Part shown: positions 11,720 to 22,825 of the stretch, piece after piece
Numbering within the stretch: position 1 is the stretch's first letter
Layout of the letters: every line of letters begins with the position of its first letter
Assembly: GCF_036320965.1 (NCBI RefSeq)
Contig: NC_092257.1
Coordinates: 17,667,913-17,731,912, forward strand
Source: Panulirus ornatus
Lineage: Eukaryota > Arthropoda > Malacostraca > Decapoda > Palinuridae
Direction: 5' to 3'
DNA: 64,000 nt
The notes under the pieces: generated by a model
Told to the model about the DNA's origin: nothing
Database searches by the model: none
Seen by the model: the letters and a program-made list of their open reading frames with translations, nothing else
Position numbers and translations under genes: made by a program

Positions 11720-12450
11720 GAAAACAGAAACAGACGACATCAAATTGTACAAAACATGGAGAAGAATTAGGTCATGATTTATCAAATAAATCCCAATCGT
11801 GGGATTTCAGTTATGAGAGTTGTAGAGGGTGACGTAAGGGAGTGTGAGAGGCTGAATGACATTAGAAGGATAGTAAAGGAGACCCTCTGTATACAGGCAA
11901 ACATTAGGATGTACTCAAGTATACGGGTAAGGAATACCAAGCAAGCTGCTCACACATCCTGCATTAGGCTAAAGCTAGAATACGCTCCTCAGGTTTGGTC
12001 ACCGTACTTAAAAAAAAAAAGCACAATGAACTGATACCAGAACTCCCACAGGAGAGCAGCAAAGATGGTATTAGAATTCAGCGAGATGAATTACAAGAAG
12101 AGTCTACAGGCTTTCAATATTCCCACCATGGAAGGGAAACGAGTAAGGGGTGACCTGGTCACAGTTTTTTTTTTATCAATAGCCTTGACTATGTAGGTAG
12201 TGGACTGTTCTTGACATGCAAAAAGAGACCGTAACATGAAGTCAAGGATGAAGTCTGCTAGAAAAGATGGCAGGAAAAACCTTTTATAGTGCATGAGTGG
12301 TGAATGAATGCTATATGGTGCATGAGGACATAGTACATACGGACAGCATACACAAATATAAACTGTTGTATGATAACAGAGAATGTTCAAGAGATGGGGG
12401 TCCCTACGAGTTCAAAACTCCATTCCCCGCGTACAGTACAAACAGGTATT
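11720..12450 (+). pseudogene. LINE C-terminal RT region plus 3' tail (copy B)
   Basis: Around 11966-12020 the + frame reads RLKLEYAPQVWSPYLKKK, the [RK]P.LEY....WSP.. signature at the C-terminal edge of LINE RT domains. After a stop it continues as RRAAKMVLEFSEMNYKKSL and GKRVRGDLVTVF, matching the usual RRAtk...l..l.YeeRL...R..GDLi..f order. Downstream, after a short T run, comes the conserved non-coding tail (gttcaagagatgggggtccc, tacgagttcaaaactcc) at 12383-12425. There are in-frame stops and no N-terminal RT, so it is a 5'-truncated dead copy. A second tail (copy C) follows at 12510. Confidence 0.75.
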
Positions 12451-12504
12451 TACAAATAAGTTATTTTACGCACAAACAGGAGTAAAGGACAAGGTAAATA
12501 TGTA

Positions 12505-12548
12505 CATGGTCAAGAGACGGGGCAACACGAGTGTAAAACTCTCTCCCC

Positions 12549-12551
<3 letters not shown>
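12505..12551 (+). mobile_element. LINE 3' tail (copy C) before (AC)n
   Basis: ggtcaagagacggggcaaca, then cgagtgtaaaactctctccc, repeats the family tail found in copies A and B. It is followed within a few bases by an (AC) array. Only the last ~45 bp of the element are present. Confidence 0.5.
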
Positions 12552-12587
<36 letters not shown>

Positions 12588-12604
12588 CACACACACACAC
12601 ACAC
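12552..12604. repeat. (AC)n after LINE tail C
   Basis: About 26 units with one frame slip (acaacac). Confidence 0.97.
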
Positions 12605-12827
12605 TACGCAAACTCTGAAGCAGTCATGACCGATGGTCAAACTTCCGTCACTTACACGGGTCACTCACCACTCACTGGCCATGACATCTCATAACACAAT
12701 GGTCCATCTTGCCTCATTAGGGAACCATCCTGGCCGCTCCCTCCCACTACAACAGACCGGTGCACACGTGCCCACCACACAATGTGGCCACTTCATCAAC
12801 GCGGGAAACTAGTGACAATGACATCAA

Positions 12828-12828
<1 letters not shown>

Positions 12829-12864
<36 letters not shown>
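12829..12864. repeat. (AC)n microsatellite
   Basis: Eighteen pure units. Confidence 0.97.
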
Positions 12865-12868
<4 letters not shown>

Positions 12869-13423
12869 ACAAGGCCAACACAGATTCTGTTCAGAACCTG
12901 CAGCGGTGAAACAGACGCCTCCGCAGTCATTCCAGCCCAATTCCTCATTGATTACCAATACTGACGCTTCTTCCTCCTGGAACCTCCTGTGAAATTTCCA
13001 CCCTGAATTGCTCAGTACCGACAGATACGTCTCACTGCACTCTGCCGTGGGACAGGCTCCACCGAGAATATCATGGAGGCGTCAAAAGCTTTTCATTTCC
13101 CACAGGAAAGATTATCAAACGCGTCCGACTGGGCTGAGAGTGGAAGGAAAATGAAACAGCCACATCAAGAAGCGACAGCACCAACAACTATGACATTACC
13201 CAGGACGCCTTTATCCTGGCAGCTTCGCTCTGGACAACAACCCCCTACTCACAGTAAGCTGGGGATGAGACAACACAAGATAAGGATACTAATTCACGAC
13301 TTTCATCATGCTTGACATGGACTACAGTGACTTTGGTTACGTGCACACGTCTCCTGCTTGATGATGGACCTTGTTTTTACATTCGGAGGCTACGGCTGTA
13401 CACATCTGTACGGTACCACACAG

Positions 13424-13620
13424 GGCCGGCCGGCCGGCCTACCTGGCACGCAGCAGTCGCCCGGAGCCTGGGGAAGACTGGGCGGGGCGCCGCTTCACCC
13501 CTACAACTGGAGCAACGCTACCAGCGGGAGGCTGCCGCCCGCCGCCACAGCTCCGTATATGTCGTCGTCAAGATACAGTATCAATGCGCCTGCCACCCTC
13601 ACTCCATACGTGTCGTTGGC
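13424..13620 (+). CDS. Candidate GC-rich exon, unknown protein; end uncertain
   Basis: From 13424, just after a cacacag acceptor with a poor pyrimidine tract, a frame reads GRPAGLPGTQQSPGAWGRL and continues through an N-glycosylation-like NWSNATS and a Pro/Ala/Ser-rich stretch. Third positions are mostly G or C. The same frame is open upstream from an ATG pair at 13361 and 13364, the second with a good Kozak context, so it could instead be a first exon. If it starts at 13424 its phase 0 matches the phase-0 end of the candidate exon at 8347. The frame stays open to 13834, but downstream the sequence becomes a degenerate repeat (gtgttatc, ctggccgtcac), so the true end is unclear. Composition suggests a disordered or regulatory protein region; nothing identifies it. 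Confidence 0.25.
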
Positions 13621-13834
13621 CAACGGGTGTTATCACTCTGGCCGTCACCGAGACACCGTACTTGCCGTTGATCAGCAGGTGTTATCGCTGTACCTGCCAT
13701 TATCAACCTGCAAATGTCGCTGGACATGCGTTTATCACCGCACTGGCAACTGTGAGTCTCCGTACTGGTCGCTGACCGAGGATGTTTACAGTGCGTCCGT
13801 TACCACTACCCCTGTAACTGTCACTGACCAGTAG

Positions 13835-15360
13835 GTGCTAACATCACGTCCATTACTATGGCCCTCTACATGATAGACCGATGCTCTGCTGCTAGAGCGG
13901 CGAATTTACTGTGTACACATACCTTATCCTGTGGGAGGTGAAGCAAAGGAGGACATAGAGTGCACAAAAGGTCCGGAGACTGAGCCCCAGACATGAGTGA
14001 ACTGTGCACAAGGCAGGAATCATATAACAAGGTACATAGTAAGTGAACTGTTACTGAGCGACACTGACATTATACAACATGGTATATAACACATCAACAA
14101 TCTACTAATAAGCAGAGTTAAGATACTTTACAAGTACCTTCAGCGGCGCTCGTGTCTAACATGTGTAACTGTGAGGACTGAGAGAACGGTACGAAATCAT
14201 GAGTAACACCAAAGTGCGTTACTGGGTGTGTTCAGATATGGTCCAGTTCCGGGAGGGCCGATGCAAGTGCCGGAGGATTGCATGAGAAGTCAGATGAAGT
14301 TGGAGTCCCGTGGTGATGGTGTCGGATGCAGGAGTTGGGGCAGGAGTCCCGTAGGAGTGGTGGTCATTGCACGAGCATCATGCCAAGGTCCCAGAGTTCT
14401 GCAGTGGAAGGGAAGAGGAGTTACCGAGGTTCCATAGCCCTGCTACCGGCGTGGCAGATGGGCGACGGCTGAGGTTTCAAAGCTCAGGGCGTGTAGCAGT
14501 TGTTGTGGTTGGGTCGCGCTGCAGCAGGAGACGCGAAGCCCGTGATCTTATAGGAACCGCGACAGAGGACGGGCGTTGACGATACGTTGTCACATAGCGA
14601 GGAAACCACGGGAGATGAAGCACCACTGAGTCCCTTCTGGATAATCGGTAAACCAGGAGTCACATGGCGGACCTTTCCTGGTCCCAGACGCGCCTTGGTT
14701 TCCAAAAGCCAACGTGCTTCGCGTCCGACCTTAGGTGGCTGTCGCGAAGTGTATTTATGTGTGGCCTGGCCATACCACACTATGGCGGGGTGAAGGCACT
14801 TCAGGTATATGATGATGGCCCATTAGAAATGATACAGGACTGTTCATGGGTGGAAGACTAGATACGACACCCTTCCTGCCGTGGGGGTTGAGACTGTCCA
14901 CCTGACCTGAGTAGCGAGCCTTGGTCGCCCGAAATCCCATGAAGGTATTGTCAGTTGCTTAATGCCATAGTTACAGTGTGGTCAGGTGCGATGCAGTGAT
15001 AGTGGTGTGGGTCTCACCAGGGGCAGGAGGAGGGACTTTCATGATCTAACACTCATTGTTATGTATGAAATGCTTTCACATATCTTGTAATGTTCGATCC
15101 TAGCTCCTCGTTCTAAACAAGAACCATCTTATGACGTTACAACAACCTCACCACCATCAGCGGCAGTGGTGTGTTGTGAGGTCCCGTCAGCGTACGTGGT
15201 CTGTGTGAGATGTTCGGTGGTGATTGCGTGCGTGACTAAGGGCGTCATATCTCCATCTCAGCTTTGTACTTGTTGTTGATAACGTAAACAGTGCGTCCGT
15301 CACTATGGCCCTTTGTTTGTCGGTGACCAAAGAGATCTTATCGTGGTGCCCTCCTAGCCT
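13835..15360. other. Unique sequence downstream of candidate exon 3
   Basis: A cagtgcgtccgt word at 13792 recurs at 15289, hinting at a diluted local duplication (13.6-13.85 against 15.25-15.32 kb). No exon-like segment identified. Confidence 0.35.
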
Positions 15361-15367
15361 GCAGGCG

Positions 15368-15393
15368 ACACACACACACACACACACACACAC
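15368..15393. repeat. (AC)n microsatellite
   Basis: Thirteen pure units. Confidence 0.95.
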
Positions 15394-15908
15394 CCGGCCG
15401 ACCTCAGTGCTGCTGGTGCCACGCACATACCACTGTGGACCCCGAGGATGTCCCCGCCGCCCCCGGCACAATAAACACATACTCCCCCTCCTTCCCCCGA
15501 CCACCAACCCGAGATTTACGCCGACGGACCCATTCCCTCTCCCCTTACTAAAGTGGTCGGTCCCCTGACCCACGTCAGGACCATACCCCCTCCTCTCCCA
15601 GTGCCACGTACGGGGGTGAGGGACCTATACCACCACCACTAGCGTCTGTCATGTCTGTAGTGCCATAAGCATCACTACCCGTCCGTCATGTCTGTCGTGT
15701 CACCGCCATCACTAGTCATCTTTCATGTCTGTTGTGCCAGCAGGATCACCACAGACTCTGCCTCACCAACAGAAACATTATGTCCCGTCCGCCTGGAGCA
15801 CCACCACCACCACCACCACAATTCAACAGTTGTAGCTGGCTCTCGCTCCACAATAAGAGGCCAACGTCTCTTAACTGATTATCCTGCGCCTCTGCTTTTT
15901 AGCCTACC

Positions 15909-16055
15909 ACCCTGACGAAGATACAAAATGAAGCTACTAGGATTATTCTCGGCTGCCCTTGAGCAAATGAGATTCCAAACATGAGGGAAGAACTTGGTCT
16001 TATCAAGAGATAGGATATCGGAAATCAATCATCTTATTAGGATCCAGATGTTCAG
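15909..16055 (+). pseudogene. Retroelement C-terminal fragment of a second family
   Basis: The + frame from 15909 reads TLTKIQNEATRIILGCP, a stop, ANEIPNMREELGLIKR, a stop, then DIGNQSS. This matches the L..IQN.alRiilG.p......lr.E.gl..l..R order found just after the RT domain in Jockey-, CR1- and I-type elements. It has two in-frame stops and no adjacent RT motifs. It differs from the WSPYLKK-type family of 11.7 kb, so it is probably from another lineage. Confidence 0.6.
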
Positions 16056-16671
16056 GTAAAACCATCCGAATCCATGTCAAGAAGCCATCCAGACCTCCTC
16101 GAATGGGAGACATCCATCAAGATGGACTCCTGCAACTGCCACTGGGCTTTTAGAATGCACAGTATTCATGAACTTTACCCCATGAGAGGCAGCAACGCGC
16201 GACCTCTCCTGCCACAAGGGATACTAATCTCTTTCACATCATGGTGCCTCACTTTCCTCCTAAGGTCCCCGCTTACGTCACAGCCCGAGGTGACGCTTGG
16301 AAGCCCATAATGACGCCCGTTATCGCAATGACACTTATCACCACCGAAAATAATATCTCAATAAAAAAAATCTGAATGGGTTCTCTACAACAAACCATGG
16401 GTGCTGAGGGTCAAGTGTTGTTCTTCATGTAACACTTATTGACTGTTCTTACCAAGAACAGAGAGTCAGGATCAGTAACTGGAGAACCACACTCCATATT
16501 GACTCTCTGCTATCCTTATGGCTCTAAAACTAGTTAAGTGGTTCTCTTTCCTCATTAATTACACTTGGCTCCCACCACCAGCATGGCTGTGATACACTTG
16601 TGTGTCCAAAATGACAAACTTCACCAAATTACCCCCCCAAGATGGAGTTACCCAGAGTCCAGTTCCTCAGG

Positions 16672-16795
<124 letters not shown>

Positions 16796-17437
16796 ACACA
16801 CGCTGGGACCACAATGCAAAACAAAGTTGATGGATTAGCAAAACTTTATGCCTGAAAGGATGGAATTGATTATTTTCGTGGTGCCTTCAGGTGTTACTTT
16901 CTCCCAGTTTTTTCTCCCTTGAACACAAAGAACATTACATGTCAACAACTTATCCAAATCTACAGGGGACCTGCTATGGACGACGTCAGGTCTCGTGAGT
17001 TTAGCACTTTATCCCTTACTGCTAACTTACAGTCCCAGTCTTTATACAAATTATAAAAGAACTCGAACGCTACGTCACTTCTATTACTGAGCGAACGTAA
17101 ACACTCTGTCACTTCTGTTATTGTTACAACCCGATATTTTACTCACTACGAACTAAATAGTCTGAAGAGAATATCCTTAAGTGGTATATCTCTCGACACG
17201 TGAGTGAGGCGTGGGAGGACCACGGGTTATGATGATTCGTGACCCTGGAAACAAAAGCCACACTGTTTATAAACGCCTCGATCCTCTTCGTAGTTACAAC
17301 TTTCTTATTCGCTACACCAAAAATTCTGAATCAAATCCCAGTCATTGAATTCCTCAAGTAAAACGAACTCCTAGACATCAATCCTGTCCAAAGGGCGTAT
17401 AAAATTGGACAAACCAAACAACTATGTTTCCTCTAAT

Positions 17438-17441
<4 letters not shown>

Positions 17442-17488
<47 letters not shown>
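17442..17488. repeat. (CT)n microsatellite
   Basis: About 23 pure units. Confidence 0.97.
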
Positions 17489-17490
<2 letters not shown>

Positions 17491-17577
17491 CCTTGACCCA
17501 ACATGTTTGCCCAAGGAGTGACCGAGGTCGGCCTTAAGTTTACACATCCCACACACAAAAAGCTCCCAATATTCCAT

Positions 17578-17580
<3 letters not shown>

Positions 17581-17629
<49 letters not shown>
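17581..17629. repeat. (AT)n microsatellite
   Basis: About 24 pure units adjoining the shared motif at 17631. Confidence 0.97.
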
Positions 17630-17630
<1 letters not shown>

Positions 17631-17670
17631 TGCTGTTGCCTGACTCAGGTTGAGTTACAGATACTCCTGG
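17631..17670 (+). repeat. Short shared motif, copy 1
   Basis: tgctgttgcctgactcaggt then tgagttacagata resembles 32661-32700 (ttgtcgctgcccgactcacg, ttgagttatacagaca). It is probably the edge of a dispersed repeat next to a (TA) array. Confidence 0.4.
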
Positions 17671-18141
17671 GAGTTTGTCCCTCCTGGTGATGCTGGGCAG
17701 ACATCGTCAACGTCCCGCACCATTATGGTACTTGACTGTTGTAGAACTAATGAGTTCAGAGATGATTCCTACCCAGTAGCAAGAGCTACGTGTGAGCATT
17801 CCATCCACGACAATATCCTATACCGCTGACCCTCAAGACGTAACCGAACTTTGCCTACTGTATATATACTTCACCTGTTATACATATATCTCTCCATACG
17901 TAATCCAATCGTTGTTCTTCAGCGTTCAGAGTGAAAAAAAAAGAAAACAAGAGTTCACTAACTAAAGTTCACTCACTATGTAAATTGATGATTAATTCAT
18001 TCAAGGCTGGCCAATCTTTGATAACATTTTTCTTGACTATGTAACTTGTAACTCGATCACTGAGGCCCGCCCAGTCCCTGGACCTGTTGTGCACTCTTTA
18101 TCCTCTTCTGCGCCACCGCCCACGGGATGGCCAGGAGAGCA

Positions 18142-18143
<2 letters not shown>

Positions 18144-18188
<45 letters not shown>
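18144..18188. repeat. (AC)n microsatellite
   Basis: About 22 pure units, just upstream of the deleted LINE. Confidence 0.97.
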
Positions 18189-18192
<4 letters not shown>

Positions 18193-18229
18193 CGCCACTC
18201 TAGCGGCAAAAACAGGCGGCCCTCCAGCT

Positions 18230-19283
18230 ACTCAGTGCTTGTAAGATGCAAGAGAGCAAGGAAGGAGTATAGCAGGGAAAGAGAGAAGGAACACACAACA
18301 CTGATAAGAAAACTGTGGGCGAGATGGGAGAAAATCCAAAAGTCGTCCATATATTCATCAGGAGTAAACTCTTCGTTAAGGAGCGGGATTTGGGGATTCG
18401 GAGGAGAGGATGATGTAAGGACATGTGAGGAAACGAATGACAAGTTCAAACAAACAAAAAAAAGAGTTGAGGTAAATGAATGACAAGTTCAAACAAAAGA
18501 GTTGAGGTAAATGAATGACAAGTTCGCGAGTGTTTTCACAACTGAAGACACATTATAGTCCCCAGCACCAGTGAGATGGCACGACGGGGAGGAGGCATTA
18601 CCGGAATACTAAACAGTCTTGATCCTCACAAGGCTCGCTCGTGGTCCTGATGAAATTTCACCAGGTCTCCTGAACATTTCGCAGATGCACTTGATAAGCT
18701 ACTTTGAAATACTGTTCCAGGCGTCGCGGGAGGAAAGGCAGGGTGGCAAGGGAGTGGGGAAAAACGGCAAACGTTGTGCCAATTTAGGAAGGAGCGTTGA
18801 ACCACGGACCGATTTCCCTCGGGAGTGTGGTCTTAATGGTATTGGGAAAGACGATCTAAGACCAAAAACAGATGACACTGCAGAGGAGAAATTACCTAGA
18901 TAAGACTAAAAGGCCTTAAATCTGCCCTCCAAAGAAGATAGAAGAGTGAGGAGTGACCTGATCCCAACTTTTAAGTTTCTAAATCGGACGTGTGACACAG
19001 CGACGAATTCTCTAAGACAAGTCAGGATGCAGCAACCAGGTGGACATAACCACGAGACGAAACAAGAGACTTGCTAAGAAAGACGTGAGGAAAGAAGTGC
19101 CTTTATAACATATACGAGTGATGGAAGAATGGAGTAAAGTGAACGAGAATGACAAGATCAAAGTAGACTGCATCTCGATGTTTTGAAAAGGTTGGATGAT
19201 CGGAGAAAAGGTCCAATAGATGGGGCCCCCCATAGGGTAAAGCTTCCTCACGGTTCAGTATGCTCCCACACCCACCCACCCAA

Positions 19284-19285
<2 letters not shown>
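18230..19285 (+). pseudogene. Internally deleted LINE: linker, N-terminal RT, C-terminus and tail
   Basis: In order: RCKRARKEYSRE (18240) and, in another frame, ENPKVVHIFIRSKLFVKERD (18329), the NPK.f..YIR.K linker between endonuclease and RT; MNDKFASVFTTEDT (18510), the Ln..FasVFT.Ed block; RGPDEISPGLL (18636), the GPD.Is..lL block of RT; then, without motifs A-C, EDRRVRSDLIPTFKFLN (18940) from the C-terminus. Next come the non-coding tail (agatggggccccccataggg) and an (AC) array at 19285. Frameshifts are frequent. A short tandem duplication (gttgaggtaaatgaatgaca) lies at 18460-18520. The catalytic palm appears to have been lost between about 18850 and 18900. Confidence 0.75.

Positions 19286-19315
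<30 letters not shown>
19285..19315. repeat. (AC)n after LINE tail D
   Basis: About 15 units preceded by an impure cccacccaccca stretch. Confidence 0.95.
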
Positions 19316-19317
<2 letters not shown>

Positions 19318-19596
19318 TAATTCATGATTCCGCTACTGACCTTTGGAAAACTCCGGGAGAGCTTGAATTGCTCCACAGAGGGAAGAAAAGAAAGGAAAAA
19401 TCTTTTATCGTCAAGAGAGCCATTACCAACACCACCTTGTCATTTACATTACCAGCTGGGGATCACCTCATTGTGTCTCGCTGGTCATTATCTCATTACC
19501 CACACACACCACACTAACTACTACCGTGGAAAAAGCGGTCGACCTTGGTGTGGGAACGTGATCCCGCGATGATCGCTGCCCGTGTGTGGAATGAGA

Positions 19597-19855
19597 CCAA
19601 CACGGTACAGTGGGCAAGATCAACACGGTACACTGGCAGGATAAACACAGTACAGTGGGCAAGATCAACACGGTACAGTGGGCAAGATCAACACGGTACA
19701 GTGGGCAAGATCAACACGGTACAGTGGGCAAAATCAACACGGTACAGTGGGCAAGATCAACACGGTACAGTGAGCAAGATCAACACGGTACAATGGGCAA
19801 GATCAACACGGTACAGTGGAGAAGATCAACACGGTACAGTGGGCAAGTGGGCAAG
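19597..19855. repeat. 23-bp minisatellite, 11 copies
   Basis: Unit cggtacagtgggcaagatca then aca; single-base variants only. As 23 is not a multiple of three, each unit shifts frame and gives a cyclic three-unit peptide that is not meaningful. Confidence 0.95.
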
Positions 19856-19951
19856 ATAAGAGATAGAATCATCACTGTTACGACAAGTCTGTTGGCAAGG
19901 GAAGACAGTGTGAGGGGCCACATCTGTGATGGTCCTGCACCCTCGCCTGCC

Positions 19952-19954
<3 letters not shown>

Positions 19955-20032
<78 letters not shown>

Positions 20033-20180
20033 TGGTCCTACACCCTCGCCTGCCAGTGTGTGTGTGTGTGTCCTGCTCCTACACCCTCGCCTGCCACTGT
20101 GTGTGTGTGTGTGTCCTGGTCCTACACCCTCGCCTGCCACTGTGTGTGTGTGTGTGTCCTGGTCCTACACCCTCACCTGC

Positions 20181-20260
<80 letters not shown>
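19955..20260. repeat. (GT)n arrays interleaved with a 27-bp spacer
   Basis: (GT) runs alternate with copies of cctggtcctacaccctcgcc then tgccact, five spacers in all. The outer GT arrays are about 75 bp each, the inner ones 12-16 bp. A compound satellite made of a spacer plus microsatellite unit. Confidence 0.95.
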
Positions 20261-20262
<2 letters not shown>

Positions 20263-20619
20263 TGAGCAGCAAACTTAACATGACGTATACAACTCACGGT
20301 TGCCAAACCCAAACCACATTCTTGGGATGTTGGGACACGTTAATGAACATCCCTCTCGCCCACATAACGGGGGAGATGACTTCGCTTTCCAACGGTTCTA
20401 CGAAAAGGAGAAAGCCTTATCATACCGTTAACACTGGGAAACACTGTTCGTCCAAAATGGTTAAGAGTTTAATTGTTAAGTCAGGACAGCCACTACACCT
20501 CGGGTGAAGGACTCAGCCTGGTGCAAGGTATATGGTTACGGGAGTGTGAATAGCACGTAGAAAACGGATGATGTACATATAACAGGTCATGGAGGAAGGG
20601 AAGAGGTTAACGTCAGAAG

Positions 20620-20660
20620 GAAGCACCTACCTACCTACCTACCTATCTACCTACCAACGA
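20620..20660. repeat. (ACCT)n short tract
   Basis: About nine ACCT/ATCT units. Confidence 0.85.
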
Positions 20661-20998
20661 GTACCTACGACGGATTAAGCCAAAAAAAAAAAAAAAGCAG
20701 GGCTTATGTGTGGAAGAAAATGGGGAGAAAGGACAGAGGGTGAGATGGGATAAAAAAAAAAAAGGACTGAAAAGGGAAGACATGTCAAAAGGGGAGAGAA
20801 AGGGAGAAAAGGTAAGGGACAGAGGGAAAAGGGAAGAAGAGAAAGGGCGGAATCAAAAGAGAGGGGTGAGGATAGAAAAAATGGGGAGAATATAAGATAC
20901 GAACAGGAGAGCAAGGAAGAGGATGAAGGGCAGAAAGGGAGTAGACGTGAAGACAGGGAAGAAAAGTGAGAGTATGGGAGAATATAGTGACGAAGGGA

Positions 20999-21110
20999 GG
21001 GCAAGAGTACAGTGACCATGGGAGTACAGTAGTGGGCAAGAGTACAGTGACCATGGGAGTACAGTAGTGGGCAAGAGTACAGTGACCATGGGAGTACAGT
21101 AGTGGACAGA
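20999..21110. repeat. 35-bp minisatellite, 3 copies
   Basis: Unit gggcaagagtacagtgacca then tgggagtacagtagt. Confidence 0.95.
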
Positions 21111-21588
21111 GGCGTCGTCGGTACGAACATTCTCCCAGGGTGTTACGGATGGAAGAGGGTCGGTCCCCCAGACGTCTGGTGCGGGACACCACACACGCCC
21201 CGCTGTGCCGACGCCGCCCTCTGACCCCCCATCTCCCCGTTCCCCCATCTCCCCCACTATTGCCTCCCCAGTCCTCGTACAGTTACGCTAACAGGTCCTC
21301 CATTGGTACCAGCTTACGACACACCAACGCAGTCATTACGTGCAGAGTACAATTCACACGCCCGGGTTAAGCCGTAGACTCCCAACTCACGTCGTGTATT
21401 TACGTGTATGTGTCGGTCGGGCAGGCGGGCGGGCGCGGGAAGAGTGTGGACAGAGGGGCTACTGTTGGCCAGACGCCGCCGCCGTCCCGGGGCCCGACAG
21501 CTAGTCCCCCCTACCACCATATAAGGCACCATAACCCCCAGCTAACGCAGCATCCTTGCATAATGTCATGAATACATCCAGTACCGCA

Positions 21589-21589
<1 letters not shown>

Positions 21590-21622
<33 letters not shown>
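21590..21622. repeat. (AC)n microsatellite
   Basis: Sixteen pure units. Confidence 0.97.
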
Positions 21623-21623
<1 letters not shown>

Positions 21624-21714
21624 GCGTATTGTTCTATCTATCTGCCTGCGGCCGACGTATCCACGCTAACGGAAACTCTTTAAAGACTGGGCCTAACCCG
21701 AGCTGTGGGTGGAC

Positions 21715-21895
21715 GGATGGGCTGCGGACGTTATGGAGCGCGGGGCTGCGGACACCGCAGACGACAGGGCCACGGACTTCATAGAGAGTGGGGCTGCAGA
21801 CACCACAGCCGGCAGGGCTACGGACACCATGTAGGGCGGGGCTGTGGACACTACGGACGACGGCACTGTAAAAACCACGGACTGCGAAAGTCAGG
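21715..21895. repeat. Degenerate ~30-bp GC-rich minisatellite
   Basis: Units like gggctgcggacaccgcagac and gacagggccacggac, six diverged copies. Confidence 0.7.
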
Positions 21896-22294
21896 GAGGG
21901 ATTGACTGTGAACATCAGGAATGGCAAGAGTGCTGAAGACACCGCCGACGGACGAACGTCAGCTGCAGGAGAGGGAAGGCTTCGTCACCCGTTCGCAACC
22001 CTGGCATCAGAAACAACCATCATCTTCCCTCTGTAATATGGATCACAGGAGACCACAGGATGCTTGACTAACGCATGACCCTTGCCACCTTGCCATCAGA
22101 AAACGAAGAGAGGAACCTCGCGTTTATTTCAACATTTCCAAGGAGGCTGGAGGGACGGGGGTGCCAGCGTGTCGGCCAGGCTGAGCGACACAGTCAGGAC
22201 ACTCCCACAGCGCAGAGAGAGACACTGGCCTGTTTTAAAACCGTCCGGTAATCCTGGGGAGATTACACAGCTTGATGAGGGAAGTCCTAGTGAG

Positions 22295-22373
22295 TCATGA
22301 GGCCCACCCGGCACGATCATGAGGTATGTGTTGACTCATGAGGCCCACCCGGCACGATCATGAGGTATGTGTA
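22295..22373. repeat. 41-bp direct duplication
   Basis: tcatgaggcccacccggcac then gatcatgaggtatgtg appears twice, nearly identical, at a 41-bp period. Confidence 0.95.
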
Positions 22374-22728
22374 TAACACGGAACTTGTATTTCGACAACA
22401 CGTCCTCCATCACATCCATGAGGCGGATCAGACATCCCTCTCTCACACACGGCAAACACGACGCTGACATGTGGCACATTGCATACTTGACGCTTGCCAT
22501 GGCAGTGGTCGCCAAGACAACGTTAGCTGGGGTGAGGTGGTGGGAGGGAGATGGCTATACCAATCCTTGCATCCTGCCTGACGCCCTCCACAACACAATC
22601 CGAACCACATCATGAAGCGAACCCACTCACTGAACTCACTATCCTCTACAACTCCGGTTATCACTATAACAATATCACTCATAACAATACAATATTAAAC
22701 CAAACTTTGGGGGAAAAGTTCACTCATT

Positions 22729-22733
<5 letters not shown>

Positions 22734-22820
<87 letters not shown>
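22734..22820. repeat. (CT)n microsatellite
   Basis: About 43 pure units. Confidence 0.98.

Positions 22821-22821
<1 letters not shown>

Positions 22822-22825
<4 letters not shown>

Larger units (their letters stand above)
16800..18140. other. Mostly AT-leaning unique sequence
   Basis: Apart from the microsatellites listed, no gene, RNA or repeat family was recognised. Confidence 0.4.

Noticed and set aside
19610..20507. Long frames with Val-Cys runs, to 222 codons
   Set aside because: Translation of (GT) arrays and a 23-bp minisatellite; no codon bias or splice signals.
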